Positions 1 through 11,399 of a DNA stretch of 64,000 nucleotides are shown piece by piece (the first letter of the stretch is position 1; every line of letters starts with the position of its first letter). The notes under the pieces were generated by a model. That model saw only the letters and a program-made list of their open reading frames with translations, made no database searches and had not been told where the DNA came from. A program made the position numbers and the translations under genes. Origin of the DNA: Berberis thunbergii (Eukaryota > Streptophyta > Magnoliopsida > Ranunculales > Berberidaceae); assembly GCA_003290165.1 (NCBI GenBank), contig QNQO01000806.1, positions 248,001 through 312,000 of the forward strand, given 5' to 3'.

Positions 1-465
1 TTGAATTGTAGATTTCTCCATTTTGAATTGACTTTCATTTATGTGTTGTTAGCTCTGTAAGAAAACGAACGGTTAGAGTTTTGAGATATAGAGAGAGTGT
101 TGTGTTATTGCAAAAAATTGGAGAAAAATGTAGCAGATTGGAGGAGATCGTCACCTCCAATACTTCCTCCTTTGCTTGAACCCTATTGATTCACTTCAAT
201 TGGTATATTTTCCCTTTCGAGAAGCTTCGAGTCAGAGTTCTCACGCCTTCCAGATCATCTCCTGAGTTGCCAACTCTTTACTAACCTCACGATTCATATA
301 TCTGTTTAGCATCGAATACGAAGGAACTGGAGATGAGATTCAGTTTCCATTAAAAAAATGGGATGTCATGGTCCCAACCTGGACTGTCATGATTCAAACC
401 GGTCATGGACCAATCGGGTTTACCCAACAAACTGTGTTATCCCGGACCATTCTGATCCCTTTTCA
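1..465. other. No gene recognised; probably end of the Tat gypsy element
   Basis: No open frame here matches a family I recognise. The stretch lies downstream, in minus-strand sense, of the decayed Tat integrase and is probably its degenerate C-terminal and 3' part. Short plus-strand frames carry no domain motif. Confidence 0.35.
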
Positions 466-1035
466 CTAGACCAAGATCGGAACTTGGATAAGCCTAATTT
501 CAGACCGACCCAGATTGTGCCCACCCCTAATTGCTTCAGACCAGTAGGTGAAGGCAAATTGTGTCTTTCCAGTCCTTTTTGTGGTCCAATAAGCCAAAAG
601 GATGCCTGATAGTTCAGAAACCCAGAGCCCTTTGACTGTTTTGAGTTTCTTTTTTATTGCCTCCAGAATCATTTGGTTAGTGACTTTCGCTTGTTCATTG
701 GCCTGGGATGCCCCAGTTATGAATAGTGGTGATTGATGTTCAGATTAGCACAAAGTTTATTAACTTTTTTGCCTTCAAACTAGTCCTGTTATTGCTGACC
801 AATGTTTTCAGGATCGCAAACCTACAGATGATGGACTTCCAAAGAAAATTCAATCTTATTCTCTTAAATCTTGGAGAGTGGTTCTACCTCTACCCGTTTG
901 GTGAAGTAATCAACAGCTACAAAGAGAAATTTCTTCTTCTCAGAGGTGGGCAATGGGCCTACAATGTCTGTTCCCTACTGTGCAAAGGGCCATGGACTGG
1001 GCATGCAAACCAGGTTTTGTGCGGGCATGTGCATG
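466..1035 (-). pseudogene. Tat-type gypsy integrase core, decayed
   Basis: This is the catalytic part of a Ty3/gypsy integrase on the minus strand, which would insert element cDNA into chromosomes. Reading down from 1035 one sees PSPWPFAQ, IVGPLPTSEKKKFLFVAVDY (a retroviral-type core start with GPLP), then a WKSIICRF-like segment, then ILEAIKKKLKTVKGLWVSEL and a YWTTKRTGKTQFAFTYWSEA block typical of Tat/Athila-like integrases. Stops and frameshifts break it. In the segment matching the usual NGQAEVTNK motif the sequence reads NEQAKVTN, so the catalytic glutamate appears replaced by lysine. It continues the integrase start at 2331-2652; the insertion at 1040-2330 separates them. Family assignment is from motifs; inactivity is directly seen. 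Confidence 0.75.
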
Positions 1036-1039
1036 TACA

Positions 1040-2330
1040 GTAAGGGTGGGCATTGGAGACCAAAAACACGGCCCATACCAGGAACCGGACCGAGCATGCC
1101 ATTTTTTTTAGTTATTTTAATAGTTGGTCCCAAAGCCCGGCCCTACTAGATAAGTTGGTCTGATTGTCGGTTTCCATTCTCGAAACTCGACGGGTATCCT
1201 ACCAGGCTCGAATATTTAAAAAAAACTAAAAAACTAGTTTTCCCAAAGCCCAACCCAAACTATACCCATCCATTTTTCTCTAACTTGTGGATTCTATCTC
1301 CCCATCAAAAGCCCAACCCAAGTTATACCCACAGATGATATAATATGGGATTCTATCTTCCCATCAAAAGTCAAACTCAAAGCTCATCTCATCTCTCTCC
1401 TCTCCCTTTCTGGTCATGGAGCAGTAGTAACACAAATTTTGATTAGATAGGTCTTGCAGCCTCCCTCTCTTATTCTTCATTGTCGTCAAACCACCACCAG
1501 ATGCCTTGGCCACACTCACCTATGTTGTCGAAACTGCTGCAACCGCTGTCTTTTTTTATATCGAATTTTTCTTCTTTTTTTTTAGATTTTTCAAGTGGGA
1601 TTGGTGGGGAGTGAAGAAAGCTCAAGTATTGTGAAAATATTGGATTTTTCAGAGATTGGAGGGATTGGGTTTTCCCATTTTTTAGAAGAAGAGAGATGGA
1701 GTTGGTGGGGTTTGGGGTTGAGAAAGATTGGATTTTGGGGTGGGTTATGATTTGGGATTTGATATGAGATGTTGAAGATGGGTTCCTACCAGATCCAGTC
1801 TCCTCTTTCTTGGGCCAACAGGCCACACAGTTTATCATTTTACTTAAACTTGATAAATAATGGTGTGATGTACCCGACCATGAAAGTGAAAAAGCTTTGT
1901 AAACATGCAAACATGAACACAACATATGCTGTGAGATCTTTTGATAGATTCGTTGGAAAAAGTATGAGCTATACGACTCTATGCTGATTAGAGATGAGAT
2001 GTTGAAGATGACTTCCCTCCCCGCCCCTGTCTCCCTTTCTCTTCCCCTCCTTGTTCTTCACCCCTTCTCCTCCCTATTTCACCCACAACAAAAGTCATAC
2101 CCCTAGCAGTTGAACCCTCCTCCCTTCTCATGTATCTTTGTCTTAGTTCCTCGCCGTCACCCAAGCCTGAGAATCGGCCCGGACCGACTTGAATTCTCTG
2201 TTAACATAGATCTCAGTTAACTGGTCTTATCGATTCGAGCTCGGTCCCTGAAAATCCATTTTTTAAAGCTCGATCTGGTCCTCAGTTTTGGCTATTCGGG
2301 CCGGTCAACCAAACTGACTCAGCCATAGTG
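1040..2330. mobile_element. Unclassified insertion splitting the Tat integrase
   Basis: About 1.3 kb interrupts the integrase frame between a CDKCHRYAP zinc-finger end and the segment leading to PSPWPF. The left end begins AAGGGTGGGCATTGG, a start often seen in plant hAT-like MITEs, and short TGTAC flanks occur on both sides (near 1035 and 2331). The terminal inverted repeat is poor and the duplication is not clean, so the class is uncertain. Minus-strand frames inside, such as the 151-codon one at 1470-1925, look like noise. Confidence 0.5.
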
Positions 2331-2652
2331 TACGGGGCATACCTATGACATTTATCGCATTTTCGGACCAGATCTTTAGTCTTTTCCTGCATCTAGGACC
2401 AATAATACAGTAAGGTGAGGGCTTTGTGCTCCAATGTATTTCCCTCGGGATGGTTCCCAAAAAATTCCTTTATGGATTTCTTTAAGGAACATAGTCTACC
2501 TCAAAAGAGTCGGGCATCTGAGAAGTGGGTCACTTGTTGGTCTTCTATATAATTTATAATTAAGGAGTGTGTACCGCACCACCCAGTTCTTCATTTTACG
2601 TGCCTCTGATTTCTTCGCTGGGAGGACTCCATTTTTTATGTAGCTGACTAGG
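2331..2652 (-). pseudogene. Tat-type gypsy integrase zinc-finger region
   Basis: The minus strand encodes YIKNGVLPAKKSEARK, then a YTLLNYKLYRRPTSDPLLRC block, then VLKEIHKGI and DLVRKCDKCHRYAP. This is the usual order of the N-terminal H2C2 zinc-binding part of Tat/Athila integrases. The frame shifts at least once. The upstream part of the same protein (KTSWMNSL) is at about 19860-19900, on the other side of the Tekay element, which shows that the Tekay copy landed inside this gene. Confidence 0.8.
2648..2652. repeat. Left target-site duplication CTAGG of the Tekay element
   Basis: CTAGG directly precedes the TGTAACATCT start of the 5' LTR and recurs at 19855-19859 directly after the 3' LTR. 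Five bp is the normal duplication size for Ty3/gypsy integrases. Confidence 0.92.
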
Positions 2653-5059
2653 TGTAACATCTGCGTTTTTAAAAAAAGAAAAAAAAGAGATTTTGGGCGG
2701 GGTGTACTCAGTAGAAGTGGTGGGGGCACATAGCCACCTACTCTTTAAGAGACAAAACGACCCCCTCCCTTTCTTCTTCTCTCTCTTTTCTTTTTTGTTT
2801 TCTTTTCGTTCCAGTGAGTGTCGCTGAGTCTTCGTAACCTCCTCCAGCAATTTCTCGACGATTTTGGGTGATTTCTCCCCCACAACTCACCTCCTCCTCC
2901 TCATTTCTTCCTCTATGCATTCCCTCTTCATTTTTCTGTTGTTTTTTCAAAAAAAAAATCAGTTTTCATTTGGGTTTGGTGTTGGGTTGTTTTATTGGTG
3001 TCCATAGCTCCGATCAGCCGTGGAGGGGTCTTGGTGGCGTTCTTGGGAGCCCTTAGAACCGACATGCAAGGTTGTTTTGGGGTTGGCCGAAAAATTTTCA
3101 AAAATCAGGGTGCATGTTTATTTGAAGGGTTCCTCGGCGTGAATCCGGGCTTTGGGTGCATGGGTGAGCCTCACATTCGTGACTCCGAGTGTCCTTAGAC
3201 TCATTTGCGGGTTGTTGTGCAGTTTGGAAGCGATCAGACCGGAGTAGGGAGGGTTTCGACGCGTTTTCGCCAAACTTTGGGTTGCGGCGGGGTGTTTGCC
3301 GATTTTTTATTGCCAGTAAGTTTTCTTTCCGTCGCGCGCCGCTTGTAATTTATTTATTTTTTTCAGTTTTCGGCTAGTTTACTCATTTTCGAGTCCGCCT
3401 TGCAGTTTTAAAATTTTTGTGGTCCCACATTCGTGGTTTTGCGAGTTAGGAGCTTCGACCTGTAGGAATTGGGTTTTGAAAATCCATTCCGCCCAGGCGA
3501 GTTGAATTATAATATTTATTTTGATAAATAATCATTTGAAATCCTGAATTTAATTTTTACATTATACCGTTGATTGTGTATAATTAAATCCAAATCCGAA
3601 CCTCAGGGTTTTCTGATATTTCGATTATTGTGTTAGTTATTTGTGAATGAATTATGCATTGGATTTCCGGAAAGCATGATATACTTGAATGAAATCGAAT
3701 AGTGAAGGAATTTTGGTGTGATTAGGCTCTGGTGTAATGACATGAGACTAGTATGCTTTGTTTTCGAGTTTGCATAGTATGTCATGTTTTACCGTGGATT
3801 TCCGAGTCTTGAGCATGTATGATAATCAAATCGAATAAATTTTTTGTGGTGAATTGGATCATGTTGGGACCTTGGCAAAGTCGTGGTTTTATAAAACTTC
3901 CTGAATTGTTTATGATTGCACGTCTGTTACCTTTGGTTATGTACAGACTTGTCATTTGTGCATGTGGATAGTAGTATAAGTGTCTTTACCCCACTATAAT
4001 GTCTGTTATGCTGATGCTTAGGAGCTTGCTCGCATCGTGAGTTGGATGGTGCTTGAGATGACTCGCACCTAACATTGTGGACGCTATTGCATGTGGCAAG
4101 CTTGCTGAGGTACGGTGAGCTCCCGCACGCACTTGCCATTATAGAGTGCAGTAGGACGGGTCCCGGAGGACGTGCTTTGGAGATTACTCGTTTTTCCTCC
4201 CATTGCGCTTGATTTTGATTATGTTAGGTTGGACGTGTTAGGCTAGTCGTTCGGGATGTTTGAGTTTGTATTCTAGCAGATGGCACCCCATTATGATACA
4301 AACAAGCCCGAAGTGGTACTGGTGCACGTTGTGGGATGTGTCTGGGTGAGACACATTCGTAGGGTATGCGGATACCTACGATATGAGACACTTATAATGA
4401 ATTTTACAGGATTTTTGGTTTCAACCTGATTGCTATACCTAGGAGACTAGGAAGAATTATGAGATTGTATTTATTTCCATCACTTGATATTTACCATGTT
4501 TGAATCACGTGTATTGATCGGCATATATCGTAGACTTGTCGTTATTGTTGAATCCGAAATGCTTGTGTTGTTGCTTGTTACTTATCATTTATTGTCTGGC
4601 ATGAATTTTTCTGGTATAGCATTCCGTTATTTGTATTTATTTCGCTCGCACCAACTAGCTTTGTGTTTTGCTGACCCGCAAGGGGTATGCTTCTATTGGA
4701 GTGCAGGCAGTGTTGGAATTCCTGCTGATCATGGCGCGTAGGCCCCAGTTTCCGTTGTAGGCGCATTTTGTGCTTTTTGGCTGAATCCACCCCGTACGAT
4801 TATGTTTTGCTTCCTCTGTGTTTCAGATGTACTATATTGCTATACTAGATGTTTGTATACTGGTTTTGTCGCTATGACTCTGGCGAGGCGAATCAAATAT
4901 AGTTATTTTGTTCAAACTTTAGCGTAGTTTTATTTTCGTTTGATTCTAGTATCAAGAATGTGTTATATTATGATGTTGTGGCCGGTTACGATTTGCCTGT
5001 GTACGTGTTAGTTCACGCATCGGCACGCTGCGATTCCCGTGGCGGGTCAGGGCGTGACA
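2653..5059 (+). repeat. 5' LTR of Tekay chromovirus
   Basis: The LTR starts TGTAACATCTGCG and ends GGGCGTGACA, giving the TG...CA termini. Its counterpart starts at 9900 with TGTAATATCTGCG and ends at 19854 with the same GGGCGTGACA. Length is about 2.4 kb. It would carry the promoter for the element; open frames on either strand here are not genes, since they are also present in the other LTR. Confidence 0.92.
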
Positions 5060-5064
5060 GAGCT

Positions 5065-5076
5065 TGGTATCAAAGC
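5065..5076 (+). other. Primer binding site, initiator Met-tRNA type
   Basis: TGGTATCAAAGC lies five bases after the 5' LTR. It matches the common plant LTR primer site TGGTATCAGAGC, complementary to the 3' end of initiator tRNA-Met, with one mismatch. Confidence 0.88.
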
Positions 5077-5209
5077 ATTGTTTACCGGTTCACATAGAAC
5101 ATCATCGTATACCACTTTCTTGAGTGAATTGGGTAGAGGAGTTAGGACTTTTGTTGTGTTGTTTCATGTATAGTATGTGTGTTTTCTTTTTCGTAGAGGT
5201 TGTTTGGTG

Positions 5210-6370
5210 ATGGCCCGCGGTAAGAGATCGCAGGGTGAGGGATCAGGCAATGCTGGAGAGGATGTCTCTCAGGCTTTTATGGAAATAATGACCCAATTGG
5301 CACATAATATGAGGCAGGGATGTCAGTCAGAGGATCCGTTTACTCGGCGCAACAGGGATTTCGTCAGCTTGGGTGGTGAAAAATTTGATGGTACTGGAGA
5401 TTTTCTAGCTGCAGATCGGTGGATCCGTAAGGTAAAACTCATATTTGAGAGGATGGTGCTGACACCTATACAGCGTACTGAGTTAGTAGCACACCAGTTT
5501 GACGGAGAGGCTATGTACTGGTGGGATTCAGTGAGGCAGAGCCGTGATGTGTCAGAGATGCAATGGGATACATTTTGCCAGGTGTTTGAACAACATTTTG
5601 TTCCTGATTCTGCAAGTGTTGAGATAGTGGACAGGTTTCTACATTTACAGCAGGGTTCTAGATCTGTTTCTGAATACTTGTCCGAGTTTACACAGTTGAG
5701 CCGCTATGCCACTTGTTTTATAGATACTCAAGAGAAGAAGAATAGGAAGTTTTTGAGTGGTCTGAACCCGTTCCTAAGGAAACAGTTGATGGTGATGATT
5801 GATCGTCCTTTTGATAGATTAGTGGACGTCACTTTGAGTCAGGAGCGAGTAGACGCCGAGTGTAGGAAAAGAGACTTTGGTTCGACGAGCTAGAGGTTCG
5901 GAACGCAGTCAGAGGTTTGGCCAAGGAAGCCAGACAATTGAGCAGGCACAGCAGCCAGAGCGTGCCGCTATCCAGCAGAGAGACCCTGGTAGAGGGGGAC
6001 CAGTTAGGCTTGGCAGAGACCGCAGAGGTGACAAACGTTCTCGAGGAGATCATCGACAGCAGCAGCAGCAACAGAGACAGCCTAGGTGGGGTGGTCAAAC
6101 AGAAACTACGAGCGGTTGCTTCACTTGTGGTCAAGAGGGACATGTAGCCCGTGATTGTCTAAGAGGTCAGACAAATCGATGGGAGCATGTAGTTTGTTAT
6201 ACTTGTGGACAATTGGGGCACTTTTCTAGACTTTGTCCTCAGAATAGGGATGGACCAGCACAGCAGAGGGCGCCTCAGGGACAGTTAACACCTGCGTCTG
6301 GAAGTGGTCAGAGAGTCCCTCTCCCAGCACCGCCTGTTCGCCTAGCAGCTATTCCCTGTCAGGGAAATGT
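5210..6370 (+). pseudogene. Tekay gag (capsid and nucleocapsid), frameshifted
   Basis: Gag forms the particle and binds element RNA. The likely start is the ATG at 5210 (MARGKRSQGEG); the frame also extends upstream to 5177. The gag core has the MYWWDSVRQ, FEQHFVPDS and VSEYLSEFTQLSRYA motifs of plant gypsy gag. The first frame stops at 5893, and the protein continues in another frame from about 5877, where two CX2CX4HX4C zinc knuckles appear (CFTCGQEGHVARDC and CYTCGQLGHFSRLC). The second frame then runs into low-quality sequence. One frameshift near 5880 is therefore certain. Confidence 0.88.
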
Positions 6371-6479
6371 TGAGGGTATCTTATTTTATTTATTTTTATT
6401 GTCGTTTTGTGTGTGCCAGTTGTAGTAAGATTTGTGTTATGTGCATTATGCGTAGAAAAATTACATGTTAGTGTGTTGT

Positions 6480-6943
6480 TATGTGATTCAGGATATATGT
6501 ATTGTGTGCCAGGTTTTGTGCATTCATCGTCTTCCCTGTTGAGGGCTCTTTTCGATACAGGAGCATCTAGGTCTTTTATTTCTAGACAGTTGGTTGTTAG
6601 AGACAACCTTGAGCTGGTGCCTTTGTCGGAGCCCTTGTGCGTTGTGTCTCCCTTGGGCAGTTCGGTTTGGTTGTGGGAATTTTGTCCCTGTTTCGAGTTT
6701 TCCTTGTTAGGGTACAACTTTGTGTTTGACTTTATTGTTTTGGGTTTAAAGGGCTATCATTTGATTCTAGGGATGGATTGGTTGTCTAGTCATCCGGTGA
6801 TCATTGATTGCTTGCATAGGTCGGTGATGTTAGCGCCACCTGATGTTTCACCTCGTGTGTTGGCTTGTGAGCCCGATTCGGTTTCTTTGATGTCGAGTTT
6901 CTTAGCTCTCTTGAGATTTCTTGTCCCGACACCAGTTCTGTAG
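6480..6943 (+). pseudogene. Tekay aspartic protease
   Basis: This retropepsin domain would cut the element polyprotein. The active-site motif ALFDTGASRSFIS and the later LILGMDWLSSHPVIIDC block are clear. The frame is open from 6407 to 6943 but is not in frame with gag or with the RT that starts at 6966, so it could not be made as part of one polyprotein. Confidence 0.88.
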
Positions 6944-6965
6944 AGGTTGTGTGTGATTTCCTGAT

Positions 6966-7790
6966 GTGTTTCAGGAGATTCCTGGTATCCCTCCACGCCG
7001 TGAGATAGAGTTTCAGATTGACCTGGTTCCTGGTACTGCACCTATATCTAAATCAGCGTACAAGCTTGCTCCTAAGCAATTGGAAGATATGAAAGTACAG
7101 CTTGATGAGTTTCTTCGTAAGGGGTTTATTCATCCGAGCAATTCACCTTGGAGAGCTCGAGCAATATTTGTATCCAAGAAGGATGGATCATTGAGGATGT
7201 GCATAGATTATCGAGATCTGAATAAAGTGACCATCAAGAATAAGTATCCATTGCCTCGGATTGATGATCTATTGGATCAGTTGAGGGGAGCCGTAGTGTT
7301 TTCACAGTAAGATTTGCAGTCTGGGTACCATCAGATGAGAGTTGAGGAACATTCTGTTCCAATTACTGTTTTTCGGACCCGTTATGGCTTGTATGAGTTT
7401 CCAGTCATGCCATTTGGATTGACAAATGCACCAGCTTTCTTCATGGATTTGATGAACAGATTGTTCAGTTCGTACTTGGACAAGTTTGTGGTAATCTTCA
7501 TTGATGATATCTTAGTGTACTCGATGAGTTTAGAGAAGCACAGAGAGCACCTTAGTATTGTTTTGCAGACACTTAGAGAAAATCAGTTGTATGCGAAGTT
7601 TAGTAAGTGTCACTTCTGGGAGCCTGAAGTTCGATTTCTTGGGCATGTCATATCTAGTGGAGGTATTGCAGTGGATCCCGAGAAAGTCGAAGCAGTGAAG
7701 TCTTGGAGACGACCTAGTAGTGTGACAGAGATTCGTAGTTTTCTGGGTTTGGCTAGTTATTACCGACGGTTTATCGAAAAATTTCCTTGA
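6966..7790 (+). pseudogene. Tekay reverse transcriptase
   Basis: This RT domain would copy element RNA to cDNA. Visible motifs are [88 protein letters not shown] (the YXDD-box position, here FIDD) and [24 protein letters not shown] at 7308-7310 interrupts the conserved start of the FSKIDLRSGYHQ-like motif, dividing it into two in-phase frames. The frame ends at 7790 and RNase H continues in another frame. Confidence 0.92.
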
Positions 7791-8305
7791 TTGCGGCACC
7801 ACTCACTCAGTTAACTAGGAAGAATGTTCCTTTTGTATGGTCAGAAAAGTGTGAAGAAGCTTTTGAAACTTTGAAGCTTCGGTTGACTTTAGCACCAGTG
7901 TTGACTATTCCGACACCTGGTAGCCGACTGGTGGTATTTACTGATGCTTGCGGTACAGGATTGGGTGGAGTGTTGATGCAAGGCAAGAAGGTCGTAGCCT
8001 ATGCGTCTCAACAGTTGAAACCTCACGAGCGAAAATATCCGACACATGATTTAGAGTTGGCAGTCGTAGTCTTTAATTTGAAGATCTGGAGACATTATCT
8101 GTATGGTGAGAGGTTTGAGTTGTTCACAGATCACAAGAGTTTGAAGCACCTATTCACTCAGAGGGAGTTGAATATGAGGCAACAACGATGGGTTGATTTC
8201 CTTAGCAGCTATGACTTCGAGATACAGTATCAGCCTGGTAGGGCCAATGTGGTGGCAGATGCCTTGAGTAGGCGACATGCAGTGATGGCAACCATGATGA
8301 TGTAG
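7787..8305 (+). pseudogene. Tekay RNase H
   Basis: The RNase H domain would remove the RNA strand during reverse transcription. The block starts with [17 protein letters not shown], followed by [46 protein letters not shown] and ADALSRR. These supply the usual D, E and D metal ligands. It overlaps the RT frame end by a few bases in a different phase, so a small indel separates the two. The domain itself is uninterrupted. Confidence 0.9.
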
Positions 8306-8539
8306 GAGTATCGAACACTTGAGACATTAGTTTCATTTGCAGTTCAGCCTACTTTCAGTACAAAAGGCAGCATGATAACGGGTTTAGCAGTTTGTCCTCC
8401 GTTGATCAGTAGAGTGGTGGAGAGACAAAACCTCTGATCCAGTGATTACAAGGCAGATAGCAGATTTGGTAGTGGACACAATGGACGAGTGCCCTACCGA
8501 TTGGTCGATGGGTGCAGATGGAGGGTTGCAGTTTCGTGG

Positions 8540-9235
8540 CGGCTTTGTGTTCCGTCTGATGAGGAGTTGCGAAGAGATATCTTACAGGAAGCTCATAAAT
8601 CTCGTTTCACCATTCATCCCGGTGGAACAAAGATGTATCAAGATTGAGACGTTCTTTCTGGTGGCATGGCATGAAGAAAGACATTGGAGAGTTTGTGGCA
8701 CGGTGTGCGACTTGTCAGCAGGTGAAAGCCGAGCATCAGAGACCATCGGGTTTATTGCATCCATTGGATATCCCGACGTGGAAGTGGGAGTATATCACTA
8801 TGGATTTCATCGATGGACTTTCCACGGTCAAGGAAAGGTAATGAGTCGATATGGGTCATTGTTGATCAGTTGACGAAGTGTGCACATTTCATTCCTATTA
8901 GTAGGAATCGGACGACAGACAATCTAGCGGTGTTGTTCATTCGGGAGATAGTCCACCTTCATGGGTCGCCTGTTTCGATTGTATCCGACAGAGATCCGCT
9001 TTTCACAGCCCACTTCTGGCAGAGCTTTCAGCAAGCTATGGGTACTAGATTGGACATGAGTACAACTTATCATCCACAGACAGATGGCCAATCTGAGCGA
9101 GTGAATCAGGTAGTGGAAGACATGCTTAGAGCATGCATTTTAGACTTTGGGGGCAGTTGGGAAGATCACCAACCGTTATGCGAGTTTTGCGTACAACAAC
9201 AACTACCACGTAAGTATTGGCATGGCACTGTCTGA
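8540..9235 (+). pseudogene. Tekay integrase
   Basis: The zinc finger is seen around EAHKSRFTIHPGGTKMYQD and CATCQQVKAEHQ, followed by DIPTWKWEYITMDFI with the first catalytic aspartate, IVSDRDPLF with the second, and TDGQSERVNQVVEDML with the glutamate. A TGA at about 8645 splits the zinc finger, and a frameshift near 8830-8840 separates the first aspartate from the rest. Another shift near 9150-9200 precedes the C-terminal part (ITNRYASFAYNNNYHVSIGM). The D, D and E residues are all still present in different frames. Confidence 0.9.
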
Positions 9236-9454
9236 GGCACACTACGGACGACTGTGTAGGTCCCCTGTTTGTTGGGCAGAGATTGGAGAGTCAGTTGTGA
9301 TGGGGCCGGATGTGATCAGAGAAACTACTGAGAAGATTGAGCTGATTAGAGCGTGTTTGTTAACAGCTCAGAGTAGACAGAAGAGTTACGCTGATAGGAG
9401 GCATAAGGAGTTAGAGTTTGATGTTGGTGACAGGGTTTTCTTAAAGTTTCCCCG

Positions 9455-9838
9455 ATGCGCAGAGTTGTTAGGTTCCGAAGTCGTGGGAAACTTGCACCGA
9501 GGTATGTAGGGCCAAATGAGATTACTGAGAGGATTGGACCAGTGGCCTACAGATTGTCTTTGTCGCAGAGTATGTCAGGTCTCCACGACGTGGTTCACGT
9601 ATCCATGTTGCGAAAGTGTTTAGCAGACCCGTCACAGATTATAGAACCGGCTGAGGTGGAGATTTCGGATGAGTCGACATATCCAGTGAGGCCAGTAGCC
9701 ATTGTTGATGATGATGTGAAACAACTTCGTCGGAGGATAGTGAAATTAGTGAAGGTTCAGTGGAGCCACCGAGCGGGTGACGTGACTTGGGAGCTGGAGG
9801 ACCAGATGAGACAGAAATACCCCGAGCTTTTTCCCTAG
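9455..9838 (+). pseudogene. Tekay integrase C-terminus with chromodomain
   Basis: This segment starts in the GPY/F-like module (LAPRYVGPNEITERIGPVAY), continues with HDVVHVSMLRKCLADPS, and ends with the chromodomain-like stretch VKVQWSHRAGDVTWELED plus MRQKYPELFP and a TAG at 9836-9838. Chromodomains of this group are thought to steer integration to heterochromatin. This tail is what places the element among chromoviruses. It is out of frame with the preceding segment, which ends at 9509. Confidence 0.9.
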
Positions 9839-9883
9839 GTTTTCTTATCGTGGCTTTTGTCCGATCTCGAGGACGAGATCTCT

Positions 9884-9899
9884 TTCAAGGTGTGTATGA
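9884..9899 (+). other. Polypurine tract region before the 3' LTR
   Basis: The TTTCAAGGTGTGTATGA stretch sits directly before the LTR start at 9900, after the CGAGGACGAGATCT block usual for Tekay elements. The purine run is interrupted by T, so the tract is degenerate. Confidence 0.6.
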
Positions 9900-11253
9900 T
9901 GTAATATCTGCGTTTTTCAAAAAAAAGTAGATTTTGGGCGGGGTGTACTCAGTAGAAGTCGTGGGGGCACATAGCCACCCACCCTTTAAGAGACAAAACG
10001 ACACCTCTCCCTTTCTTCTTCTATCTCTTTTCTTTTTTTTTCGTTCCAGTGAGCGATGCTGAGTCTTCGTCGCCTCCTCCAGCAATTTCTCAACGATTTT
10101 GGGTGATTTCTCCCCACAGCTCACCTCCTCCTCCTCATTTTTTCCTCTCTGCATTCCCTCTTCATTTCTCTGTTGTTTTTTCGAAGAAAAAAAATTAGTT
10201 TTCATTTGGGTTTGGTGTTGGGTTGTTTTATTGGTGTCCATAGCTCCGATGAGCCGTGGAGGGGCCTTGGTGGCGTCCTTGGGAGCCCTTAGAACCGACA
10301 TGCAAGGTTGTTTTGGGGTTGGCTGAAAACTTTTCAAAATCAGGGTGCATGTTTGTGTGGAGGGTTTTGGGTGGGTGAGCCTCACATTCGTGACTCCGAG
10401 TGTCCTAGACTCATTTGCGAGCTGTTGTGTAGTTGGGAAGCGATCAGACGGAGTAGGAGGGTTTCGGCGAGTTTTCGCCAAACTTTGGGTTTGCGGCGGG
10501 GTGTTTGCCAATTTTTTATTGCCGGTAAGTTTTCTTTCCTTCGCGCGCCGCTTGTAATTTATTTATTTTTTCAATTTTCGGCGAGTTTACTCATTTTCGA
10601 GTCCACCTTGCAGTTTTAAAATTTTTGTGGTCCCGCATTCGTGGTTTTGCGAGTTAGGAGCTTCGACTTGTAGGAATTGGGTTTTGAAAATCCATTCCGC
10701 CCAGGTGGAGTGGAATTATAATATTTATTTTGATAAATAATTATTTGAAATCCTGAATTTAATTTGTACATTATACCGTCGATTGTGTATAATTAAATCC
10801 AAATCCGAAATTCGGGGTTTTCAGATATTTATATTATTGTGTTTGGTTATTTGTGAATGAATTATGCATTGGATTTCCGAAAAGCATGATATACTTGAAT
10901 GAAATCGAATAGTGAAGGAATTTTGGTGTGATTAGGCTTTGGTGTAATGACATGAGACTAGTATGCTTTGTTTTCGAGTTTGCATAGTATGTCATGTTTT
11001 ACCGTGGATTTCTGAGTCTTGAGCATGTATGATAATCGACTCGAATAAATTTATTGTGGTGAATTGGGTCATGTTGGGACCCTGGCATGGTCGTGGTTTT
11101 ATAAAATTATCGAATTGTTTATGATTGCACGTTTGTTACCTTTGGTTATGTATAGACTTGTCATTTGTGCATGTGGATAGTAGTATAAGTGTTTTTACCC
11201 CGCTATAATGCATGTTGTGCCGATGCTTAGTAGCTTGCTCCCATCATGAGTTG
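9900..11253 (+). repeat. 3' LTR of Tekay, first part
   Basis: The sequence from TGTAATATCTGCG parallels the 5' LTR from 2653 almost base for base up to CATGAGTTG. It then jumps to the CACTA insertion and resumes at 18398. Minus-strand open frames here (such as 9885-10511, 208 codons) are LTR artefacts. Confidence 0.92.
11251..11253. repeat. Left 3-bp duplication TTG of the CACTA element
   Basis: TTG precedes CACTACAAC at 11254 and recurs at 18398-18400 after TTGTAGTG. Three bp is the CACTA superfamily size. The undisturbed 5' LTR reads GAGTTGGATGG at the same place, with only one TTG. Confidence 0.92.
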
Positions 11254-11360
11254 CACTACAACAAAAATGATCTTTAACAGCTTTTGAGGATAGCGTTTTT
11301 TACTCAAATGCTATAAAAAACCTAGTTTTAGTATATTGTAATCTCAAAAAGCTATTAAAG
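11254..11360 (+). repeat. Left terminus and subterminal motifs of the CACTA element
   Basis: The terminal inverted repeat occupies about the first 19 bp. It is followed by GATAGCGTTTTTTACTC, AATGCTATAAAAAACC and AAGCTATTAAAGG, which are variants of the right-side AGCG...CGCTAT unit. Such arrays are where CACTA helper proteins bind in studied elements. Confidence 0.75.
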
Positions 11361-11399
11361 GATCAGGCGGGAGATTGAAAACGCTTGACCGCCAAAATA

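Noticed and set aside
1470..1925. 151-codon minus-strand open frame
   Set aside because: Low-complexity peptide inside an insertion, no recognisable motif, no matching gene context.
9885..10511. 208-codon minus-strand open frame
   Set aside because: It lies in the Tekay LTR; the same region in the 5' LTR breaks it into shorter frames and no domain is visible.
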